A DNA stretch of 64,000 nucleotides from Capitulum mitella (taxonomy: Eukaryota > Arthropoda > Thecostraca > Pollicipedomorpha > Pollicipedidae): positions 9,821,767-9,885,766 of the forward strand of contig CP099849.1 of NCBI GenBank assembly GCA_030062745.1. Direction: 5' to 3'. The position numbers were made by a program, and so were the translations under genes. This document shows positions 55,691 through 64,000 of the stretch, piece by piece. The notes under the pieces are model-generated. The model saw nothing but the letters and a program-made list of their open reading frames with translations, was not told where the DNA came from and searched no databases. Position 1 is the first letter of the stretch, and every line of letters starts with the position of its first letter.

Positions 55691-58600
55691 ATGGGTGTTT
55701 GGACATCTAATATTGTATTAATAGTGTATACCGTAGTTTTGGCCAAATGCGCGGAATATTTCGATTATCAGCGCATGAACGATTGTTCCGTGAACCAGTT
55801 TTTCAGCACTACTACTTTTCAGTGCATTGAGTGCGGGAAGTTTCAAGTCCATTCAGAGGATGGTTAGTTAGTTTTAATCGTATTTTTTACAGTTCTAGTG
55901 GTACTTGAATCATGGGTGGCTATGAAAGAAAACATTTTTTTTCAAATGCAGCATGACATTTGGCCATTTTTGCACTCTGTTGATTTCACTGGTGTGACAG
56001 TGCATGTTGTTTCAGTAAACTTTCTTCGTTATATTATTTTGAAAGCATAAAGACCACAACAGACAGCTCGTATATTTGAATTTCCTACTAGAAAAACCCC
56101 TTTGTGTTTAACCTCTGACTGAGAAATGGGCTTTAATGAAAATGTAGATAGGAACTCCAACATTCAATAAAGAACAGATAATCACAACTGCTCTTCTCTC
56201 TTGTTGAATGCTAAGTATTGGTTATTTCACCCAGGAATCCAGTTCTCCAACTGGAAGAAGTAACCACAGGCTAACCAAAAGATAGACTGAATGTGAATGA
56301 AGTTATTCTGCAGTGGTAGTGCAATAAACCCCAGTAAGGGCCTAGTCCATTCAAAGACTGATTCTGGTTATTTTAATGGGCAGGATAAATGGAATGGGCA
56401 TAGGAGGATAACTGAGGATGGAATTGAGCTAGTTCTGCTTGGAGTACTGAACTCAAGGATAGAATGTGGTTGTGCAACTTCTGCCAGATCTTGCCTTTGA
56501 CTCAGATAGCTTGGAAGGCATCTCTGTGCATCAGTCATAAATGTATTTTTTCTGTTGCTCTATAACTGCCTTAATTGAATACCAGGAGATAAACAGTATT
56601 CAGCAGCAAGTGGCAAATTTTCAGAAAAGTAGTATTCATTTCAGCTAGGCTCTTGGGGCACAAAAAATGCTCTCACCAGTATCTGAATTGCAGGTTTCGA
56701 GTGCATGTGCCAGCCGGGCTTCTGGCGCACATATGAGGCAGTTGGTGGGCAGCTTACCTGTGTTGAGTGCCCACCAGAACATGTGACCTCTGAGGATGGC
56801 ATGGACTGCATCAGGTGCCAGTCTCCTCTCACCTATGAGCCAGAGAGCAGGACCTGCTCACAGTGTCCAGCAGGAACTGTCACAGGTAAAGCTGCATGAG
56901 CTAGGCCTGTATCATTTCTGCACAGACAGACACTGTTCCATGTGTAATTATACAGACCTCAGATCTGTCAGATTTCTCTACCAGTAAAATGTGTGTCAGA
57001 TGCACTCAATGCAGCTTGAGACTTTGAAATGTGTTCATGTGCCTCAGGTTGCAGCATAACTTGTTTTTCACATACTAATGAATCATTGTGGCTGTAGGAC
57101 CAGGGAATCACTTGCATGGTCCCATGTTCACTGGAACGTGACGCGTCGTGTCCGCCGGCAGTGGAGCAGACCCCGAACGGCACCAGGACATCGCGCAGCT
57201 GCCTGCGCTGCAGCGAGGAGGCGTTGCCGACTCCGGGCGGCGTCTGCCGCCGCTGCGGGCCCTCCTACCTGGCGGCGTCCGGCGGCTCCTGTTCCTGCCC
57301 CGCCGACTTCGTGGTGCTGGACGGCACGTGCATCAGCGTCGCCGAGCTGAACCAGGCATGTGCGCTAATCCCGGTCTCCGCCTGTCGGGGATAAGCTCTG
57401 GCTGGACTGTTGCTGAGTGGAGGCCAAATCCGCGGCATCCCCCACACGCGGCGTAGGGACGTCGGTACCGCATAGTCCCTACATGGACTTGGTATGCATT
57501 GCGACAGTGTCATCACCTCGCGAGTGGTGGCGGAGTCTGTGCTGACAGTCGGCTGTCCTGCCGCCAGGTGCCCTCCGAAGCCAGCATGTACACGGTGGAG
57601 TACGGCGACGGCACGGCTGTCGACTCGGCCTTCTTCAGGCGACACACCCGGGCTGCGGCGTTCCTTTGTCGGGTCAGTGGGCTGCTGCCGGCGGGCCGCT
57701 CCCGAGAGGGCGTCGCACTCTACGTGTCCAGCCCGTGATCTGTGTGTCACTCCTGACCAGTGTTTTGCACCCAGTGGTAGCCTTGCATACCATTATTTAT
57801 CTGTACTCTCCTGTTCCTTGGTGCTAGGTGCTTTTAAGATGTGATCCGTAGTAGTCCCCCAATGTCTTACGAGAGAAAGTTCAGAAAGCAGTGTTTTTGG
57901 CAGGTTATGAAAATGTTATTTTTGTCTTACCTTATCATTTGTATTTTGGGTCATGTTGTAGTACGTTTCAGATTGTGTGAAACAGCTGCTTAATGCATAC
58001 TGCTGTGGAGTGCTATGCAGATTGATGTTTGTTTATTTGGCCTTAGTCGAGACTGGACGCTGGTATCTGTTGTTCGTGACATTTCCTAAATCCTCCCCAG
58101 TTTCGCCATAACACGTCGGCCTGCCACCTCCTGGCCAACCTGTGCAGTTTGAGTATGTACTCGCATCGCGTGGAGGCGTCGGCTTGCGGCCAGTTCCGCC
58201 AGCTGGGGCCCTCGCCGGCGCGGACGCCGCCACAGATGCCCTGGCTCTACTACGAGGAGGACGAGGCGCAGACCGTGCTGGGCCGTACCCGCATCACGCA
58301 GGAGTACACCATCCAGCCGCACCTGGCGGTGAGTCTCGCTGTAGACCGCGGCTTCCGTCTGGAGGAACTGAGGAGGGAATATGAATGACGTCGAGGTCGT
58401 ATTTGTTCGTACTGTACCTCGGGAGTGGACGAGGCGAGGTAAAACGAGCCTGGATGGTTCCAGTAATTCAGCCTTGAAACGCAGGGTAAGGAGCGCAACG
58501 AACTGATTTCGTGCTTGTAAACGTGCCGTATTTTTACATTGATTATATCAGCCCTATCTTCGTAAGATTCGCATTTGGCTGACTGATTGGTTGTCCATTC

Positions 58601-61600
58601 CCTGATCCTTGCTCCTCCTCAGAGCTCGTTATAGAACGTCCCCTCGGTCTCCCGTGAACCCGACTGGGGCCCGGGATGACTCAACTGTCTCCCCTCAGAC
58701 TTCGTACCTGAACCTGACCGTGGCCCGGTTCAGCGCGACTGGCAAGCTGCTGGGCCAGTCACCAGTGGAGGACGTCGCCTCCACCATCTGCCCGCAGTTG
58801 TTCTCACCGTCTGCCGCCCTCAGGTGAGGCGCTCGGGGAATCAGGTGAGTCTCAGGTCTCAAACCACCATCTGCCCCCAGTTGTTCTCGCCGTTTGCCGC
58901 CTTCAGGTGAGTCGCTCGGGGGTCAGGTGAGTCTTGGGGGGTCACCACCTGGCCCGAGAAGGTCTCCCCACCGTCGGCTGTCCTCGAGTCGAGAACGTTG
59001 GGCCGTGGGAGCCTCGAAGTCGAGGCTGAAGTCCCTCGTCGTCTCGGGGCTTCGCTGAATCTTCCGCGCGGCGTGCTTGGGATCTTCAACGCCATTACGT
59101 TGGTGTTTGGTCGTTGGCGGTGACGGTGATTGGCGGAACTGGCTTAAACATCAAACTGGGTTGTCGATGTCACCCAGCAAGCACGGTGACGAAAGGGCAT
59201 TGTTGGATGTCGTTGTTTTTGGCCGGGCAGCATGATGTTGACTCGTGGACCCAGCTGCGTTTGGTGGCTTGGCCGGTCATATTCGGTGGACTCGGCTGTG
59301 TTGGGTGACGTTACTCTGTATGATCTGTGGACTTCGCGGTGCGTAGTCAGTTGGTCGATGCGATGGGTGAACGGCTCTGTGGCTGGTCGGATGATTAGGT
59401 TTGATTGGTGGACGCCACCGTGGCTTGTCCGGTGACTGGACGTAATCGGTGGATGCCTCTGTGGCTGCTCCGGTGGCTGGTTCCGATTGGTGGACGCCGT
59501 TGTGGCTGGTCCGGCGGCTGGATTTGATTGGTGGATGCCGCTGCGGTTGGCCAGGTTTGGCTCCCGGTTTGACATGACCTGCACGGTATCGGGGCGCGAG
59601 CTGCTGGACGTGGATGGCACCGAGTTCTACGAGCTCTACCTGCACTACCAGACCAAGCAGGGGCCCAAGGTGTACGCAGTGCCTGTCCGGGTGATGAACT
59701 ACAAGAGACAGGGACAGCATGTGAACCAGGCGAGTCGGCTCTTTCGTCATCCTTTCCCTGCTATCTCAGTAGCCGCTTTCGCTGACGCCACCACCACGTG
59801 CTTGTGCAGCCATCACCACGTGCTTGTGCAGACAGGCTGGGAGGCCACTTTAGCACGAAATATGGGGGCTTTTTGCTTTGCCTTGCTTTGCACGAATATC
59901 TGCGCGTGTGGTGAGCCTTCTGTCGGTTCAGTTTACCAGTGGTGTCGCAGCCTCGTTATGTATGAGCCGCTTGTCGCTCACCTCTGCTGGCCGGTCGACG
60001 GTCGGCGTTTAACGCGGCTGGACGGACGATGGACTGTCTTGTCCGCCCCGCCGCCTCGGTGGAGAGGGCGAGAGACAGTGGTAAAGTGAGAGAGATAGAG
60101 CGGTCCTCGGCTGACCTGTGGTGACGGTCCGGCCGGCAGGAGAGGGACCGGCAGCGTTGGCAGCTGGTGCACCGCTTCTTTCTGGTGGACGTGGTGTCCG
60201 GCGTCCCGGCCGAGGCGGAGTCGGCCGCCGCGCCGGCCGGCCCGGAGGTGGTCCAGTACGTCCGGCAGCTGCACTTGCGGTGAGTGGTTCTCGGCCGTCG
60301 TCCCCTGACCGGCGCCGGGCACCGGCCGGCCGGGTCACCGGAGGTGTATTGGAGGATCCGCGATAAAGAGCGCCTTGATCGCGCAGAGAAATCCTGACAT
60401 TTTAATACACTTTTCCCTTATATTGGTTCCCGTATTTTGTCCTCGTTGATGGAACAGTAACCGCTGTGCGGTAAATATTCTGATAAAGGAACTTTTGCAT
60501 CGTTCTGTTGGTCCCCATGTGCATGTGCCATGTGCGTGCAGCGATTTTGTCGCGTCCTTCCATGGGCGTTGGACACTATAGTCCCAGGTTTCTGGATCGG
60601 GGCTTCAGCTGGCAGTCTGCGACCGTAGTCAGCTCACATGAAAGGCGTGCTACATCTCCTGTCGACCTGGTTAGATCTCGTTCTGCCGTGTCAGTCTAAT
60701 CCGCTCGCTTCAGTTACTGCCGGCGTTCCGCCTTGTGACGAGGCTGCTGCCTGATTACTCGTGGAGTGTGGAACTGTGCTGCTGTCCGTCTTTTGAGTTT
60801 GTTGGATGGCTTGGGAAACTGAAGTCTCTTGGAAATTGTCTCGTTGTGTGACAAAGGCTAGTCTGCCTAGCTGCTTTATAACTTAGACGTAGGTCTTGTC
60901 GTGATCGTGCAGATACAGGACGACAGGGACCGGTTGTCCCCTCTGCTGTGTGGTGACAACTGACGTTCTGCCGTCAGGGTGGAGATGCAGGACGACAGGG
61001 ACCGGTTGTCCCCTCTGCTGTGTGGTGACAGCTGACGCTCTGCCGTCAGGGTGGAGATGCAGGACGACAGGGACCGACTGTCCCCTCTACTGTGTGGTGA
61101 CAGCTGACGCTCTGCCGTCAGGGTGGAGATGCAGGACGACAGGGACCGGCTGTCCCCTCTGCTGTGTGGTGACAGCTGACGTTCTGCCGTCAGGGTGGAG
61201 ATGCAGGACGACAGGGACCGGCCGGGCCGGCTCTACCCGCCGCTGTTGACGCTGACGTACGGCCTGCTAAAGCGCGGCCAGGAGGCGCACCAGGTTCAGA
61301 TCAGGGTCGCCGCCGAGTACAGCATCGAGATGGCCAAGTCCCGGGAGAAGATCGAGGCGAGTCGGGCGGCCTCGGCCGGACGGGCGGAGTCCGGCCGTGA
61401 CGCGCGCAGGAGGCTGGTGTTGTTACAGTGGATGTGCGCGATTATGTTGATGCTCTCAGGAGTGGATGAGGGCGAAAGAGGGGGAGGGGATGGGCAGGTT
61501 GTCATGACGATGGCCGAGGTAGGGGAAAGCGGTGGTCGTCACACATTGTGATGACCACTAAACGACTCGTCCTCCGCAGGTGGCCGTGGGCGTGATGAGC

Positions 61601-63882
61601 GCGTTCGCGGCCGTGTGGGCCATTTTCCGGACCTGGGCCTGGAGCAGCCGGAACGGCAAGGCCGAGGTGGACACCATGACCCTGGTACGGTGCCCTCAGC
61701 AGTTCTCCGGCGGACAGTCTGGGAAACTGTCTCTCCGGCCTTCTCGCTTTGCGACATAAGTTATCCTACATTCCCGCCTTTTTTCCAGTGTCAACCATCT
61801 TCTACGAACAGGATGGACATTTAAGAATTTTGGGATGCTTATGAGGATTGAATCATCAGCGTAGTTCTTTGTAGCAAGGTGCGGGGATAGTGTAACATGG
61901 GATAGACTCGCGGGTTTTCCGGCTAGTACCTAAGGTTTTAAGCTCCTGGTTCGACCCCTCGTGATTAAAGAAGCATGGCTGTGGCATGGGATGTAGCTTT
62001 GATTTTGTTGTGGATTGTCATGGCTCTTGTATGCCAGCATTTTGAGTGTCAGGAAGGCGCGCGTGATGATGCTTTGTTGTTGTTGGGAAACTGAACCGTT
62101 GTTGATTGGCTGGTTAGTGACTGCAGAAAAGGCACAATCTCAGTCATGATCCAGAGGCCGTTTACTGCAGATAAGTTGATGCCCTGTCCACGTTATCTTT
62201 CGCCCTGAAGCGACCTGAAATGTATATTAAGACGACTCTTGCTGTGATGTGTTCCTCTGACAGATCGAACCATCAGCAAACACCTGCGCTTATTTGCCTC
62301 AGGTGCATCTGCTGGTCTGCTCCTGCGGCAGCCTGGCGAACGTGTTCCTCCTGGTGATGTTCTTCACCTGCTTCTACTGGTTTGTCTTCTTCAAGCACCA
62401 GGCGGTCTCGTACAGTCTCCTGCCCACTCCAGACCAGGAGCTGATCGTCAGAGATCTCATCATCTCGGCTTTCGTGCTCAAGGTGCGTTTGCTGCTACCC
62501 GGCGCCAGAGACATCCGACCGGATTTTGTGCCCCACAGTCCCATGCTATGCTATGGTTGCCGTGAATCCCAGGTCAGGGCATGTTCCATGTTCTAATTCT
62601 GTTTCATATTGCAGGATTACTTTGTGCACATTTGTGATTGAAGAGGAGTGACTTGTATTTTCTGTCTTTGTTTTTCCTCTGCTGTAATCTAATTTCTTCC
62701 CGGAACCTGACGTAATCAGAACGTTCTGCCTGGGGCGTTGTGCAGAGTTTCAGCAGCCCGTCTGCGTGTGAGCACCGAGCCTGTGCAGAGTTGATGAGGA
62801 GCTGCGGCTGTTTGTTTTTCAGACGGTGGACATTGCCTGGCTGCTGTGGAGGCAGGTCAACATCAGCCTGTTCTTGCTGGACTGGGAGCGGCCACGGGCG
62901 CGCTCCACAATGCCGCACCCCCACCTGCCGGCCGGCGCCGACGGTGGCAACACGGTTAGCGCCTCCTCCCCCCCAGTCACGTCACTGTCCACACTTCTGC
63001 ACTCCCGTGCTCACGGTCTTCTGTATAAGTGTAGTTTAACTGGCTGTTTGTGCTATTTGAAGGTTCTCTGTGAACGAGCCGACGTAAACCGGGTAGTCAT
63101 GAACGGCCATGGAAGTTATCCTTCAACACCGAAAGAATCAACGTAGCTCAGAGACATTTTCCGGACGTTTGTGCTCGGCGTCATTTGTGATGATTGGTTT
63201 GGGTCGTTTACACGGTGTGTTGCTTCGGTTCCGTCATTGTCACGGCAAATACTGTAAGCGGCTTGCGCAGCGGCCTCGTCTTTCAGGTCAGCATATGGAG
63301 GACGTACTTTATCGCCAACGAATGGAACGAACTGCAGACCCAGAGGAAGGTCAACCAGACCTGGCAGCTAATGCTGGTCTTGTTCGCCTTGAAGGTCAGT
63401 ACTTTCGCCTCTTTTAAAAATGCAGCAGCATTGTGTGCCCTCTTGAAGTGCGCCCAACTTTCGCAATGACAGATGTCTTCAAGCGTTGTGTTACTCGCTA
63501 CATTCGACATCTCCAGTCACGTGTTGCTGTTGCGGATGGAGTTTCAGCCATGGCCATACAGTCCCTGCCGGAGCTCAGGGAGGGACTGTACAGGCCTGCC
63601 TGCTGACTAGGCCACGTGGAAGTGTAGTCACCAGAACCGCTGACTCCCATCGAAGGACATCGCCGTCGGTGTTCGCGAGCCGTTGTTGGCCGTCCGTGGC
63701 GGCTCGCCGGCGCCAGCTGACCCCCCCCCCCCCGGCGGCAGATAATCGGCTTCGTCCAGCTGAGCGCGGCCGAGCCGGACGGCCGGATGGACTACGGCGA
63801 GGGCGAGCCGCGCCCGCCCGACTCGTTCGTCTGCCGCTTCTGCGTCATCGTGCTGGTCTACCTGACGGTGACGGCGCTGCAG
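55691..63882 (+). CDS. TMEM67: meckelin (TMEM67), N-terminal 14 recognised exons; truncated by window end
   Basis: Meckelin is a Frizzled-like receptor of the ciliary transition zone (MKS module). Exons: 55691-55862, 56694-56885, 57098-57355, 57568-57672, 58101-58328, 58699-58823, 59555-59729, 60140-60279, 61194-61356, 61580-61684, 62303-62482, 62823-62954, 63287-63394, 63742-63882, giving about 741 of some 995 residues. Exon 1 has a signal peptide (MGVWTSNIVLIVYTVVLA). Exons 1-3 are the cysteine-rich repeats (ECPPEHVTSEDGMDC). Exons 4-9 form the beta-rich ectodomain (HRFFLVDVVSG, GRLYPPLLTLTYG). Membrane segments begin in exon 10 (GVMSAFAAVWAIF), followed by NVFLLVMFFTCFYWFVFF, FLLDWERPRARST and the hallmark VSIWRTYFIANEWNE. 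Introns 3, 7 and 9 need GC donors. Exon 2 ends in phase 1 but exon 3 opens in phase 0, so a microexon or small error is likely between them. The C-terminal part lies to the right. Confidence 0.95.
57356..57357 (+). other. GC donor of TMEM67 intron 3
   Basis: GAACCAG|GCATGT. Only this cut keeps phase 0 into exon 4 and the meckelin reading; the GT three bases further on would shift the frame. Confidence 0.7.
58781..58947 (+). repeat. 83-bp duplication of the TMEM67 exon 6 end and donor
   Basis: CCACCATCTGCCCGCAGTTG through the TCAG|GTGAG donor is repeated 83 bp downstream with few changes. Donors lie at 58824 and 58907; the second would shift the frame. Confidence 0.9.
59370..59560 (+). repeat. 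41-bp tandem repeat abutting the TMEM67 exon 7 acceptor
   Basis: About four clear units (TGGCTGGTCCGGCGGCTGG, TTTGATTGGTGGATGCCGCTG), with weaker ones further left to about 59260. The acceptor GGTTGGCCAG|G appears to be the next, diverged unit. Confidence 0.75.
59730..59731 (+). other. GC donor of TMEM67 intron 7
   Basis: GAACCAG|GCGAGT; keeps phase 0 to exon 8 and matches the family's FVNQ-to-kinase-like RW junction. Confidence 0.75.
60906..61223 (+). repeat. 72-bp tandem repeat of the TMEM67 exon 9 acceptor and exon start
   Basis: Four 72-bp units (from about 60906, 60978, 61050 and 61122) precede the real exon at 61194. Each full unit holds CTGCCGTCAG|GGTGGAGATG and about 30 nt of exon 9. 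Using an upstream acceptor leads to a TGA within the unit. As 72 is divisible by three, another frame stays open through the array. Confidence 0.9.
61357..61358 (+). other. GC donor of TMEM67 intron 9
   Basis: ATCGAG|GCGAGT; keeps phase 0 into exon 10 (VAVGVMSAF). The nearest GT alternative breaks phase. Confidence 0.75.
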
Positions 63883-64000
63883 GTGGGTGTCGCAAGGTCG
63901 CCGTCGCAAATTGGTCCGGGAGACGGCTCACGGCCGTCTGTACGCGGCGGTGAGTGCCGTGTCTTGTGAGGATATTTTTGGTGCGTGGAGTCGGTGTAAG

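Noticed and set aside
61900..61970. Possible third tRNA-like SINE with a GGTTCGACCC B box in TMEM67 intron 10
   Set aside because: The upstream A box is too degenerate to support the call.

Overview
This is a eukaryotic, intron-containing stretch from a protostome animal, most likely an arthropod. A crustacean is my guess, which I cannot confirm from sequence alone. Four genes can be identified from their spliced products. MED4 (Mediator subunit) is on +. An Eiger-type TNF ligand is on +. COQ10 (mitochondrial coenzyme-Q chaperone) is on -. TMEM67/meckelin (ciliary transition zone) is on + and runs off the right edge. For MED4, Eiger and COQ10 every exon junction keeps reading phase, giving 273, 417 and 240 residues, close to the lengths known for those families.

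Three further genes are supported but not assigned to a family: a long Pro/Gly/Glu-rich disordered protein (+, 4867-7646), a secreted protein of about 399 residues in four exons (-, 18424-22008) and a 120-residue single-pass membrane protein in two exons (-, 26349-27195).

Layout: 1-4866 is GC-rich non-coding sequence with minisatellites and one possible first exon; 4867-7646 disordered-protein gene; 9588-16897 MED4; 18424-22008 secreted-protein gene; 26349-27195 small membrane protein; 27.2-32.4 kb repeats; 32764-48965 Eiger, whose 7.3-kb first intron holds MITE-like copies, a possible copia gag scrap and a doubled CRE; 51034-55170 COQ10; 55171-55690 a shared divergent promoter; 55691-63882 the first 14 recognised exons of TMEM67.

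The most striking pattern is that tandem repeats sit on exon edges. Seven splice sites (three donors, four acceptors) and one stop codon/3'UTR junction lie in tandemly multiplied DNA, with units of 23 to 83 bp and 2 to about 20 copies. In all four cases I worked through, using a duplicate site would break the frame. TMEM67 also appears to use three GC-AG introns. The first introns of MED4, COQ10 and TMEM67 are almost free of CpG while the surrounding DNA is CpG-rich, as expected from germline gene-body methylation of broadly expressed genes. Six frame breaks, confined to the two GC-rich unassigned genes, are all single-base over-lengths of short runs, which suggests assembly errors rather than gene death.
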